Positions 43,811 through 52,665 of a stretch of 64,000 bases of DNA are shown piece by piece (position 1 is the stretch's first letter; every line of letters begins with the position of its first letter). Position numbers and translations under genes: made by a program. The notes under the pieces were generated by a model, which was given only the letters and a program-made list of their open reading frames with translations, ran no database searches and had not been told where the DNA came from. The stretch is from Pradoshia eiseniae (GTDB lineage: Bacteria; Bacillota; Bacilli; Bacillales; Pradoshiaceae): the NCBI RefSeq assembly GCF_002946355.1, contig NZ_PKOZ01000001.1, forward strand, positions 853,931 through 917,930, written 5' to 3'.

Positions 43811-43824
43811 TTAAAGCGTTTACA
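43811..43824. promoter_or_regulatory. Candidate cre site upstream of the second LCAD-type gene
   Basis: TTAAAGCGTTTACA differs from the cre consensus at one position (TT in place of TG). It lies 21 bases before the start codon, consistent with glucose repression of fatty-acid use. Confidence 0.45.
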
Positions 43825-43844
43825 AGCGCGAGGGGGATAGACAG

Positions 43845-44990
43845 GTGAAGCATCCGTACATACAGGAGGAACATAAGATATTTCGCAAAGCGTTTCGCAA
43901 ATTTCTTGAACTGGAAGCCTATCCATATTATGAAAAGTGGGAAAAAGACCGTATCATACCACGGACATTCTGGGACAGGCTCGGCCAATCAGGCTATCTA
44001 TGCCCAGACTTAGCAGAGGAATATGGCGGGCTTGGGACGGATTGGGGGATTTCCGTCATCATAAATGAGGAATTGGAGCGAGTAGGGTCTGGGACAGTAG
44101 GGATTTCCTTGCATAATGATATTGTCGTCCCTTACATATCTGCCTATGGAACTGAGGAACAAAAGGAGCGCTGGCTGCCGAAATGCGTAAGCGGAGAAAC
44201 AATTACCGCAATTGCCATGACAGAGCCCGGCGCTGGTTCAGACCTTGCTTCCATCGCGACAACCGCAGAAGATAAGGGCGACCATTATGTCGTGAATGGA
44301 CAGAAGACCTTCATTACAAACGGTATCCAGGCCGATCTGATCGTTGTCGCCTGTAAGACAGACCTTCATGCAAAGCCTAGGCACAAAGGAATCAGCTTGC
44401 TTGTCATAGAGAGGGAATCACCTGGTTTTTCTCGGGGCAGGAAGCTGGATAAGGTAGGTCTTCATTGTCAGGATACAGCTGAATTGATCTTCGAGGACTG
44501 CATCGTGCCAAAGGAAAACCTGCTTGGAGAAGCGGGCAATGGCTTCTTATATATGATGGATAAGCTGCAGCAAGAGAGGCTCGTTGTCGCCATCGCTGCA
44601 CAAGTGGCCGCTGAGGATATGTTTGAAATGACTTTGGAATACGTGAAATCAAGGCAGGCGTTTGGAAAGGCCATCAGCGACTTCCAGAACACCAAATTCA
44701 AGCTTGCCGAAATGGCAACTGAATTAGAGATGGGGCGCACATTTCTTGATCAGCTAATCGCCAGCCATATGGCGGGGGAGGAAGTGGTCACAAAAGTATC
44801 CATGGCCAAATGGAAGCTGACCGATATGGCGAAGCGCTTCTCGGCTGAATGCATGCAGCTTTTCGGCGGATATGGCTATATGGAAGAATACAAGATTGCA
44901 AGGCGTTTCCGTGATACGCCTGTCGCAAGCATTTATGCAGGAACAAATGAGATTATGAAAACAATCATTGCAAAAAATATCGGACTATAG
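43845..44990 (+). CDS. Acyl-CoA dehydrogenase, long-chain type (second copy)
   Basis: A 381-residue paralogue of the dehydrogenase at 19517. It has AMTEPGAGSDL near residue 124, the candidate catalytic Glu244 in LQQERL, and YAGTNEIM at the end instead of YEGT. It is therefore also of long-chain/isovaleryl type. The GTG start has AGGGGG eight bases upstream. It pairs with the ligase that follows: acid activation and the first oxidation step. Confidence 0.93.
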   Translation: MKHPYIQEEHKIFRKAFRKFLELEAYPYYEKWEKDRIIPRTFWDRLGQSGYLCPDLAEEYGGLGTDWGISVIINEELERVGSGTVGISLHNDIVVPYISAYGTEEQKERWLPKCVSGETITAIAMTEPGAGSDLASIATTAEDKGDHYVVNGQKTFITNGIQADLIVVACKTDLHAKPRHKGISLLVIERESPGFSRGRKLDKVGLHCQDTAELIFEDCIVPKENLLGEAGNGFLYMMDKLQQERLVVAIAAQVAAEDMFEMTLEYVKSRQAFGKAISDFQNTKFKLAEMATELEMGRTFLDQLIASHMAGEEVVTKVSMAKWKLTDMAKRFSAECMQLFGGYGYMEEYKIARRFRDTPVASIYAGTNEIMKTIIAKNIGL

Positions 44991-45074
44991 GACTGCTTGC
45001 ATCAGTTGATTTACACCTTAGAACATTTTTTAGCAGCATAGCGGCAAAATTTTTGTATAAGGGGGTAATCGCTA

Positions 45075-46691
45075 ATGATGAATGTACCGTTAACTGTCCA
45101 ATCCTTACTGGAAAGGGCAGAAAGATTTTTTCCAAAGAAAGAAGTAATCTCGCGAACGCATACAAAGGTACAGCGATTGACGTATCGAGAAATCGGGGAA
45201 CGAACGAGAAGACTGGCAGCCGCGCTGACTGATTTAGGGGTGAAACGAGGGGGAAGAGTTGGTACGCTCGCATGGAATCATCACCGCCACCTAGAGGCCT
45301 ATTTTGCGGCTCCTGGCATAGGTGCCATTAATCATACGATCAATATTCGACTGTCAAAGGAGCATATTTCCTACATAATCAATCATGCCGAAGATGATGT
45401 GCTGCTTTTTGACGAAGATTTGCTGCCAATCGTATCGGAAATTGCTCATGAGCTTATATCCGTCAAAGCCTTCGTCATAATGACTGACCAGGAGACGTTA
45501 CCAGAGGTAGATTTTTCGCCGCTGTATTCCTATGAAGAATTGCTGAAAGCAGGTACCCCCGATACGCAGTTCTTGCAGGATATTGATGAGAATGAAACGG
45601 CTGGCATGTGCTACACCTCAGCCACGACCGGAAATCCGAAAGGTGTTCAATATAGCCATAGGGGACTTGTTCTTCATAGCTTTGCCCTTGGACTTGCGGA
45701 TACGGTAGGTGTGTCAGAGAGCGATGTCATCATGCCGGTTGTGCCAATGTTTCATGTTAATGCATGGGGACTGCCCTTTGCGGCCACTTGGTTTGGAGCT
45801 ACGCAAGTGCTTCCAGGTCCGCAGTTCAACTCTAAACTGATCGCCGAATTCATTGATGAATACAGAGTCACGAAAACAGCCGGCGTTCCGACCATTTGGC
45901 TTGGCCTCCTGCAGGAGCTCGAGGCAGGGAATTATGATACAAGCTCATTAGTGACGATCCTATGCGGGGGTTCTGCAGCTCCGAGATCATTGATTAAAAC
46001 CTATGAATACACATACAAGATACCATTCAGACATCTATATGGAATGACGGAAACAACGCCGCTGGCGCTATTGTCTAATTTGAAAAGCTATCAAACCGGC
46101 CTCTCGGAGGAGGAAATTCTCGACATTCGCTCTAAGCAAGGAATCATTGTGCCTGGTCTTGAAATGAAAATCGTCGGATCAGAAGGAGATGTCGAATGGA
46201 ATGGCCGTGATATGGGAGAATTAATGCTTAAGGGCAATTGGATCACCGATTCCTATTATAAGGACGAACGCACAAATGACGCTTTCAAGGAGGGCTGGCT
46301 GCTTACAGGCGATATTGCTACCATTGACGAAGAAGGAAATGTCAAATTAGTCGACCGCACAAAGGATTTAATCAAGAGCGGGGGAGAATGGATTTCATCC
46401 GTTGATCTTGAAAATGCCTTGATGGCCCATGAAGCTGTCTTTGAGGCAAGTGTCGTTGCCGTTCCGCATGCACAATGGCAGGAAAGGCCCGTTGGCTGTG
46501 TCGTATTAAAGCCTGAATATAAGGGTAAAGTCACGGAAGAAGAAATCAAAGCCTTCATCGCTCCGCAATTCGCGAAGTGGTGGCTGCCGGATCATATCCT
46601 CTTTCTCGATGAAATCCCGAAGACATCCGTCGGGAAGTTCTTGAAGCTAAAGCTTCGGGATATTGTACAGGAGCAATTGATGAAGGGTTAA
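45075..46691 (+). CDS. Fatty-acyl-CoA ligase, AlkK-like
   Basis: A 538-residue ANL ligase whose phosphate loop reads CYTSATTGNPKGVQYSHR, the variant seen in AlkK-type medium-chain acyl-CoA ligases. Other motifs are YGMTETTP, LTGDIATIDEEG, the hinge VDRTKDLIKSGGEWIS and the C-terminal PKTSVGKFLK lysine. An AAGGGGG site precedes the ATG. It is 84 bases after the dehydrogenase gene, probably in one transcript. Confidence 0.92.
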   Translation: MMNVPLTVQSLLERAERFFPKKEVISRTHTKVQRLTYREIGERTRRLAAALTDLGVKRGGRVGTLAWNHHRHLEAYFAAPGIGAINHTINIRLSKEHISYIINHAEDDVLLFDEDLLPIVSEIAHELISVKAFVIMTDQETLPEVDFSPLYSYEELLKAGTPDTQFLQDIDENETAGMCYTSATTGNPKGVQYSHRGLVLHSFALGLADTVGVSESDVIMPVVPMFHVNAWGLPFAATWFGATQVLPGPQFNSKLIAEFIDEYRVTKTAGVPTIWLGLLQELEAGNYDTSSLVTILCGGSAAPRSLIKTYEYTYKIPFRHLYGMTETTPLALLSNLKSYQTGLSEEEILDIRSKQGIIVPGLEMKIVGSEGDVEWNGRDMGELMLKGNWITDSYYKDERTNDAFKEGWLLTGDIATIDEEGNVKLVDRTKDLIKSGGEWISSVDLENALMAHEAVFEASVVAVPHAQWQERPVGCVVLKPEYKGKVTEEEIKAFIAPQFAKWWLPDHILFLDEIPKTSVGKFLKLKLRDIVQEQLMKG

Positions 46692-46696
46692 AGGAT

Positions 46697-46726
46697 AAGC
46701 TGCCTTTTATGCGGGCAGCTTTTTTC
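46697..46726 (+). terminator. Terminator after AlkK-like ligase
   Basis: AAGCTGCC (46697-46704) pairs with GGCAGCTT (46714-46721), then a T tract. Confidence 0.75.
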
Positions 46727-46917
46727 TTGTGACCAAAGCTAATATTGCTAGTGGTTTCTGAACGAGATAGGCTGGCTTGAATCTCCCATAAATGAGAATT
46801 ATAGTTATAAAAAATGTAATAAAGTCTTGTTTAATGTAATATTTTATATTTTGAATTATAATTAATCTCAAAGTATGAACATAAATTCTAGCCATTACAC
46901 ATTGGGAGTGACATTAA

Positions 46918-47277
46918 ATGGTCTCATTTATCTTGACCTTAAAAAGATTGTTAACTGCTGTCTTTCGAATCCGAAAAGAGTCCGTATTTAAATCTTTGCT
47001 TGGAACCTTAGCCATTATTCTTTTGTCAGGAACATTGTTTTATAAAGGAGTGGAAGGATGGTCTTTGCTGGACTCGTTTTACTTTGCCTTTGTTAGTTTA
47101 ATACCAACAGGTGTAGACACAGGTCAAATCCCACAAACCGTTTTAAGTAAATGGTTTACGATGATCTATCTTATTGCTGGTATGGGTGTGATGCTAATGC
47201 TGTTAATTCGGATTGGCCTCGCAGTAGCAGATTTCGAAAGGTCTGAAATTGAGGAGTGGAGGAATGAGAAGCAGTAA
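46918..47277 (+). CDS. Potassium-channel-like protein with unusual filter
   Basis: A 119-residue protein with the two-helix pore layout of the Ion_trans_2 family: helix at about 26-44, pore helix SLLDSFYFAFVSL at 49-61, then helix at about 80-100. The expected TxGYG filter is replaced by PTGVDTG after SLI. The rest (KWFTMIYLIAGMGV) fits the family. It may conduct another ion, be non-conducting, or have a shifted filter. It has no cytoplasmic RCK domain. Confidence 0.75.
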   Translation: MVSFILTLKRLLTAVFRIRKESVFKSLLGTLAIILLSGTLFYKGVEGWSLLDSFYFAFVSLIPTGVDTGQIPQTVLSKWFTMIYLIAGMGVMLMLLIRIGLAVADFERSEIEEWRNEKQ

Positions 47278-47394
47278 TAAACCCTTATAGGGGGTTAGTA
47301 ATTGGAAGAAAATCATTTTTTATTACTCTTGGTAACATTTCGACTTGACCATTTTATCTAATCCTTTTATACTTATTAAGTGTCATACATAAGT

Positions 47395-47468
47395 GTCCCA
47401 GTAGCTCAGCAGGATAGAGCAACAGTTTCCTAAACTGTAGGTCGGAGGTTCGAATCCTCTCTGGGACG
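47395..47468 (+). tRNA. tRNA-Arg (anticodon CCT)
   Basis: A full cloverleaf. Acceptor GTCCCAG (47395-47401) pairs with CTGGGAC (47461-47467); the discriminator is G. The anticodon stem ACAGT/ACTGT holds the loop TTCCTAA with anticodon CCT, reading AGG. The T-loop is GTTCGAATC. No CCA is encoded. A strong terminator follows 12 bases later. Confidence 0.95.
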
Positions 47469-47480
47469 TAACTAAAAGGA

Positions 47481-47537
47481 AACGCTGATATAAACATATT
47501 CCAGCTATGGATATATGTTTATATCAGCGTTTTTTTA
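47481..47537 (+). terminator. tRNA-Arg terminator
   Basis: A 19-pair perfect stem (47481-47499 with 47513-47531) followed by a T run. Confidence 0.85.
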
Positions 47538-47662
47538 TTGTTCGTTGCTATGAAACTGAAAGAATAAAGAAATGAGGATAGCAAAAAGAGCCCCTTTGAT
47601 GAGGGACTCTTATCGGAAGACCTATCCCGTAAATGGATAGAAGCGTAATCGAATTTTCTTTA

Positions 47663-48031
47663 TTAATCGTTATCGCGGGCTTCTCCGCCTTTTTTACCGA
47701 TTTCACGGTAAAATTCTTTGTCATGGTTGTCGGAAGTGGCTTCTCCGCCTTTTTTACCGATTTCTTGGTAGAATTCTTTGTCATGATTGTCAGAAGTGGC
47801 TTCTCCGCCTTTTTGGCCGATTTCTTGGTAGAACTCTTTGTCATGATTGTCAGCTGTTGTTTCTCCGCCTTTTTGGCCGATTTCTTGGTAGAATTCTTTG
47901 TCATGGTTGTCGGAAGTGGCTTCTCCGCCTTTTTGACCGATTTCTTGATAGAATTCCTTATCATGATTCTTAGATGTAGCTTCTCCGCCTTTACGTCCTG
48001 CTTCTTCTCTGCTCATTTTATCGTCTGCCAT
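47663..48031 (-). CDS. gsiB: GsiB-like general stress protein (KGG repeats)
   Basis: A 122-residue hydrophilic repeat protein: a start segment MADDKMSREEAGRKGGEA, then five repeats of 20 residues with the pattern TSDNHDKEFYQEIGQKGGEA. This matches GsiB, a glucose-starvation and SigB-controlled, LEA-like protective protein (family knowledge). It lies directly downstream of a shorter paralogue that carries the SigB-type promoter. AAAGGAGAG precedes the ATG. Confidence 0.92.
   Translation of the reverse strand: MADDKMSREEAGRKGGEATSKNHDKEFYQEIGQKGGEATSDNHDKEFYQEIGQKGGETTADNHDKEFYQEIGQKGGEATSDNHDKEFYQEIGKKGGEATSDNHDKEFYREIGKKGGEARDND
47680..47999 (-). repeat. 60-base tandem coding repeats in the gsiB-like gene
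   Basis: The same segment (CTTCTCCGCC...TTTGTCATGATTGTC) recurs every 60 bases on the plus strand, about five times, with few differences. It encodes the 20-residue KGG units and keeps the frame. Confidence 0.9.
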
Positions 48032-48084
48032 TGATAATCTCTCCTTTTAAAATAGTTTGGTTTTATTGGTTATCAAGTAATAAT

Positions 48085-48273
48085 TTAGTCGTTGTCTCGT
48101 GCTTCTCCGCCTTTTTTACCGATTTCACGGTAAAATTCCTTATCATGATTGTCGGAAGTAGCTTCTCCACCTTTTTGGCCAATCTCTTGATAAAATTCCT
48201 TATCATGATTCTTGGATGTAGCTTCTCCGCCTTTGCGGCCTGCTTCTTCTCTGGACATTTTGTCGTCTGCCAT
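48085..48273 (-). CDS. Short GsiB-like paralogue
   Basis: A 62-residue version of the neighbouring protein, with the same start segment and the same KGG units but only two repeats. It comes first in the two-gene minus-strand unit and shows how repeat number varies by whole units. AAAGGAG precedes the start. Probably the same protective stress role. Confidence 0.88.
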   Translation of the reverse strand: MADDKMSREEAGRKGGEATSKNHDKEFYQEIGQKGGEATSDNHDKEFYREIGKKGGEARDND

Positions 48274-48325
48274 TGTCGATTACTCCTTTCAATCAAATAG
48301 AAATTTTGATGTTACAGTACTAGAT

Positions 48326-48350
48326 ATACCTCTATTTCCAAAGTGGAAAC
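48326..48350 (-). promoter_or_regulatory. SigB-type promoter of the gsiB-like genes
   Basis: On the minus strand GTTTCC and AGGTAT are 13 bases apart, close to the SigB consensus GTTTAA and GGGTAT. The position, about 53 bases before the first gsiB-like gene, fits the known control of gsiB. Confidence 0.65.
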
Positions 48351-48520
48351 TGAATTTCCTTTATTTAACATTTCCGTAAAGAATGATAGCTTTATTTAAT
48401 GTTTAGATAGGCGAAATCAGGACAGTAGAAATGTTGCTTAAAATGATAAGCAGAAGACATATGGTATAATAATGGAAAAAAGAAGAAGAATGAATAATTT
48501 GATAGAAACGAGAGATTAAT

Positions 48521-49417
48521 ATGTCGATTCAGAAATATGCCATTTTTCGTGAAGTAGTGGATACGGGCAGCTTTTCGCTCGCCGGGGAACGTCTTGGAAT
48601 CTCACAATCAGCCGTAAGTCATTCGGTGACAAGCTTAGAGAAGGAATATAAGGTGAAGCTTCTGGCAAGAAGCCGTTCTGGCATACAGTTGACCGATAGC
48701 GGACAGCGGATTTTACAATATATCGAGAAAATACTCTATTTGGAAGAAAAAATGAATCAGGAATTAGCGGAAATTAGAGGGTTGGAATTGGGATCATTGA
48801 CTATTGGTACCGTCACGCCGCTTACCTCTGAATGGCTGCCTGGTATTTTAATGAGATTCCATGAACAGTACCCTTCCATTCATGTAAACATCAGGGAAGG
48901 GACGAGCCAAGAGATAGCTGATTGGGTCGAGAATGGGGAAGCGGATATTGGGTTTGCGTATTCGATAAAGGATAGGCGGCGCATTGATCGATTATTGCTT
49001 GCTCATGAACCGTTCTTCCTTCTCGTGCAGGAGGAGAACCGGGAGAAGGATATCTTTCGCTTAATGAAGGAAATGCCCTTTATCATGCCGAAGAGCTATA
49101 AAGACATTATCCAGCAGCAAAAAGCCTTCAAACCGAATGTCCTACTTGAGCTATCCGATGAAAGGGCGATTACCGAGCTGGTGAAGAATGGATTGGGAAT
49201 CAGCATTTTGCCGAGGATGTGCCTGCATGACTTGCCGGAGGGCATATACACCGTGCCGATAAGCCCCGAATTGATTCAGCTACCAGTACATATCGTCAGC
49301 TTAATGTTTTCTGCTATGTCACCAGCTGCGGAAAAAATGAGTGCAACAATTAGCTTATGGCTAAACGAGAACTATAATAATATTATGTTAACTAGAGAAA
49401 AGCTCACCATGGATTAG
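48521..49417 (+). CDS. LysR-type transcription regulator
   Basis: A 298-residue LysR regulator with an N-terminal winged helix (GSFSLAGERLGISQSAVSHS, residues 16-35) and a two-lobed effector domain from about residue 90. The motif GEADIGFAY marks the second-lobe hinge. Its target is unknown. It is upstream of the VTT-domain gene, but with a terminator at its own stop. Confidence 0.9.
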   Translation: MSIQKYAIFREVVDTGSFSLAGERLGISQSAVSHSVTSLEKEYKVKLLARSRSGIQLTDSGQRILQYIEKILYLEEKMNQELAEIRGLELGSLTIGTVTPLTSEWLPGILMRFHEQYPSIHVNIREGTSQEIADWVENGEADIGFAYSIKDRRRIDRLLLAHEPFFLLVQEENREKDIFRLMKEMPFIMPKSYKDIIQQQKAFKPNVLLELSDERAITELVKNGLGISILPRMCLHDLPEGIYTVPISPELIQLPVHIVSLMFSAMSPAAEKMSATISLWLNENYNNIMLTREKLTMD

Positions 49418-49429
49418 GTGAGCTTTTCT
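49396..49429 (+). terminator. lysR terminator overlapping the stop codon
   Basis: AGAAAAGCTCACC (49396-49408) pairs perfectly with GGTGAGCTTTTCT (49417-49429). The stop codon at 49415-49417 lies in the loop and 3' arm, so the hairpin is partly coding. Confidence 0.8.
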
Positions 49430-49666
49430 GATATATAGGGGACAATGGTTGTGGAAGTAATTGATACACTATTGTTTTCTTGTGATAAATGGAAGAGGGT
49501 AAGTTGTAACAACAACCATATAATTTGTTTTAAACATTGTTTGTCCTCTTAAATATAGGGATGGAGCCCGCTGAATCATATTGAATATGCATTTACGGTA
49601 TCAATCAAAAAATGATAATCTTACCTACAAGAGTAAACATACTAATTAAACGCATAGGGAGAAACA

Positions 49667-50221
49667 ATGGATACATATGTCCTTCAGTTGTTTGAAAATG
49701 CGGGATACTTCGCAATCGTGATCAGCCTCCTTTTTAATATCACCATCAGTATTTTAGGTGTAGTCCCGAGTTTTTTTATAACAATAGCTAACATTAGTTT
49801 TTTTGGATTTGGTTACGGTTTAATGCTCTCGATTATTGGTGAGGCATTAGGAGCAATCGTCAGCTTCTTTCTATATAGAAAGGGTATCAGAAAATTTTCC
49901 GGCAAAGTAACCATCGAAAATAAGTATTTAAAAAGATTATCGGAAACAGATGGCTTATCTGCTTTCTTTTTAGTGTTGGGACTTCGGTTAGCCCCTTTTA
50001 TGCCATCAGGTTTAATCACATTAGTGAGCGCTGGCAGCAGGATGGGCCTTCTTAATTTTTCCGTAGCCAGTACGATTGGGAAAATCCCAGCGCTTTTTAT
50101 AGAAGCATACTCTGTCTATGCCATTCTTGAATGGCATTGGAAGGGGAAGATGGTATTAGGGATTGTTTCGCTCGTATTAATCGTTATAGCGATTAGAAAA
50201 AAGAAGAATCTTGAAGCTTAG
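49667..50221 (+). CDS. VTT/TVP38-family membrane protein
   Basis: A 184-residue membrane protein of the SNARE-associated/VTT (TMEM64, DedA-related) family with about five hydrophobic segments. The conserved parts are FGFGYGLMLSIIGEALGAI and LRLAPFMPSGLITLVSAGSR. Relatives are linked to lipid movement or membrane homeostasis; the specific role is unknown. Single gene. Confidence 0.85.
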   Translation: MDTYVLQLFENAGYFAIVISLLFNITISILGVVPSFFITIANISFFGFGYGLMLSIIGEALGAIVSFFLYRKGIRKFSGKVTIENKYLKRLSETDGLSAFFLVLGLRLAPFMPSGLITLVSAGSRMGLLNFSVASTIGKIPALFIEAYSVYAILEWHWKGKMVLGIVSLVLIVIAIRKKKNLEA

Positions 50222-50409
50222 ACTTTTCCCGTTTCCCACGTTATGTTCTCGAATAGGCTCCCCTTAGGTGGGGCTTTTTTCTATGTTTTGGGGACAATGG
50301 GATAGGTGGGTCCGTTAAATCATCGTTTTTGCAGGAACCTATCCCAAAAGACCAATTCATGTTTTATAATAGATATTTGAGAGATTACGCTTCAAAGAAG
50401 GAGTCTGTT

Positions 50410-52572
50410 ATGGAATTAATCATCGCGGAGAAACCGGATCAAGGATTGACATTGGCATCGCCATTTACCTTTAAGCGGCATGATGGGTATGTGGAAATTT
50501 CGCCTAATGATATTTTTCCTGACGGGGCGTTTTGCACGTGGGCGATTGGCCATTTAACTGAATTATCGGCACCGGAGACATATAAGCCGGAATGGAAGAA
50601 ATGGTCCATGGGCTCATTGCCAATCATACCCGAACGATTTACATATCAAGTAACGAAATCGAAATATAAGCAATTTAATATCGTTAAGCAATTATTAAAA
50701 AGGCCAGAGGTTTCAACGATCATTCATGCAGGGGATGCTGGGCGCGAAGGGGAATTGATTGTCCGTAATATCATTTCCTTAAGCGGCGTGAAGAAGCCAA
50801 TGAAGAGGCTTTGGATTTCTTCCCTGACGAAAAAGTCCATCATGGATGGATTTAAGTCGCTGAAGGATGGACAGGAAACGATTTATTTATTTCATGAGGC
50901 TTACACGAGGGCATGTGCAGATTGGCTCGTCGGCATGAATGCTTCGCGGGCTTATTCCCTCCTGCTGAAACAAAAGGGAATGAATGATGTCTTCTCGGCC
51001 GGGCGTGTGCAGACACCGACACTTGCCTTGATTGTGAAAAGGGAGCATGAGATTGAATCATTTGTTTCAAAGCCTTTTTGGGAAGTCATTGCCACCTTCC
51101 AGATGGATGGCCATACATATGAGGGGAAATGGGAAAAGGATGGAGAGTCAAGGCTTGACCAGAAAGAGATGGCTGAGAAAATAGCTGCCTTCTGCAAATC
51201 CAAGGAAGCGGTCATTAAGGAAATGAAAACAGAGCGGAAGGAATTCCAGCCTCCATTATTGTTTAATCTGTCTTCCTTGCAGGCGACGGCCAATAAAGCC
51301 TTTAAATACTCACCAAAGAAAACACTCGATATACTGCAGAAGCTTTACCAAAAAGGGATTGTCTCCTACCCGCGGAGTGATTCAAACTATGTAACGGAGG
51401 GAGAGGCAGAGCTGTTTCCGGATATTCTGGCGAAACTTGGCCAGTTTGAAGACTATAAATCACTTATGCCTGTTCCAAACCCGTCGATCCTTCATAACAA
51501 GCGCTTCGTGAATGAGAAGAAGGTGTCCGATCACTATGCCATCATCCCGACTGAACAGGTAACGAACCCAAACCGGTTATCTGGTGAGGAGAAGAATATC
51601 TATGATTTGGTCGTACGCCGTTTGATTGCTGCTCATTATGAATCGGCTGTCTTCGATTATACGACGATCACAACCCTTGTGAATGGACGGGCTGAATTTA
51701 TATCAAAGGGCAAGCAGCAAATTCGTGAAGGCTGGCGCAAGGTCGTTTTTCTCGATGACAAGGATGAGGATACCATCCTGCCGAATGTAAAGCAGGATGA
51801 CACCGGTATCGTGAAGAAGGTGAAGGTCAAGGAGGGGAAAACCCAACCGCCGAAACGATATACAGAGGGCCAGCTTATTACCTTGATGAAAACAGCGGGC
51901 AAGCATTTGGATAATGAGGAGCTAGAGAAGGTGCTGATGAAGTCTGAAGGTCTTGGAACGGAAGCGACGAGGGCTGGAATTATCACCAGCCTGAAGGACC
52001 GGAAGTATATAGACGTCAAAAAGAATCAGGTCTTTGCAACAGATAAGGGAAAGGTGCTAATTAAAGCGATTGGGGAGGAAATCCTCGCTTCCCCAGAGAT
52101 GACGGCTAAATGGGAGCAGCGTCTCGCGGAGATTGGAGAAGGGAAAGCATCTGCCGCCCAATTCATGGAACAAACGAAGAAATTGACGGCAAAAATCATT
52201 GAGGATGCGGTAAAGGGATTCGAAACATGGGATTTCTCCGGATACAATGTGGAGAGCATCCAGCGGAAAGGGTCTAAATTCCCAAAACCGAAAAAAATGG
52301 GCCAATGCCCATTATGCCAAGGTGACATCGTGGATAAAGGTCAATTCTATGGATGTGTGAATTACCGAGAGAAGGAATGTAAATACACTTTCTCTAAGAC
52401 CATACTAGGGAAGAAAATCAGCCAGGCCAATATGCAAAAGCTTTTGAAAGAGGGCAGGACAGGCCTTATTAAAGGCTTCAAAAAGGGAGACAATACGTTT
52501 GATGCCACGCTTGAGTGGAAGGACGGGAAAATAAATTTTATATTTTCGACTGAAAATGCCGGGAAATCTTAA
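50410..52572 (+). CDS. topB: DNA topoisomerase III
   Basis: A 720-residue type IA topoisomerase that passes single strands to unlink DNA. The Toprim domain starts MELIIAEKPDQG and carries AGDAGREGELI. The catalytic Tyr lies in KGIVSYPRSDSNYV near residue 330. The C-terminus has one zinc-ribbon-like CPLC...CVNYREKEC element. ATG 50410 follows AAGGAG; a longer frame from 50329 has no site. Length is close to B. subtilis TopB. Confidence 0.94.
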   Translation: MELIIAEKPDQGLTLASPFTFKRHDGYVEISPNDIFPDGAFCTWAIGHLTELSAPETYKPEWKKWSMGSLPIIPERFTYQVTKSKYKQFNIVKQLLKRPEVSTIIHAGDAGREGELIVRNIISLSGVKKPMKRLWISSLTKKSIMDGFKSLKDGQETIYLFHEAYTRACADWLVGMNASRAYSLLLKQKGMNDVFSAGRVQTPTLALIVKREHEIESFVSKPFWEVIATFQMDGHTYEGKWEKDGESRLDQKEMAEKIAAFCKSKEAVIKEMKTERKEFQPPLLFNLSSLQATANKAFKYSPKKTLDILQKLYQKGIVSYPRSDSNYVTEGEAELFPDILAKLGQFEDYKSLMPVPNPSILHNKRFVNEKKVSDHYAIIPTEQVTNPNRLSGEEKNIYDLVVRRLIAAHYESAVFDYTTITTLVNGRAEFISKGKQQIREGWRKVVFLDDKDEDTILPNVKQDDTGIVKKVKVKEGKTQPPKRYTEGQLITLMKTAGKHLDNEELEKVLMKSEGLGTEATRAGIITSLKDRKYIDVKKNQVFATDKGKVLIKAIGEEILASPEMTAKWEQRLAEIGEGKASAAQFMEQTKKLTAKIIEDAVKGFETWDFSGYNVESIQRKGSKFPKPKKMGQCPLCQGDIVDKGQFYGCVNYREKECKYTFSKTILGKKISQANMQKLLKEGRTGLIKGFKKGDNTFDATLEWKDGKINFIFSTENAGKS

Positions 52573-52597
52573 AAAATGAGCCTAATTCAGGTATAAT
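52569..52597 (+). promoter_or_regulatory. Promoter of ppaC
   Basis: TTAAAA (52569-52574) and TATAAT (52592-52597) lie 17 bases apart. The -35 overlaps the topB stop. Confidence 0.5.
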
Positions 52598-52665
52598 GAA
52601 AAATGGTTTACGAAACAATTCTTTGTGAATGTCGAAGAATTACATATTTAATTAAAGGAGTATGA

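Noticed and set aside
47680-47999. Regular 60-base repeats considered as a CRISPR array
   Set aside because: There are no unique spacers; the whole period is repeated and codes for KGG units. No cas genes are nearby.
47633-48034. 133-codon plus-strand repetitive hydrophobic frame
   Set aside because: It is the antisense of the GsiB-like KGG repeats, which match a known family in length and repeat pattern.
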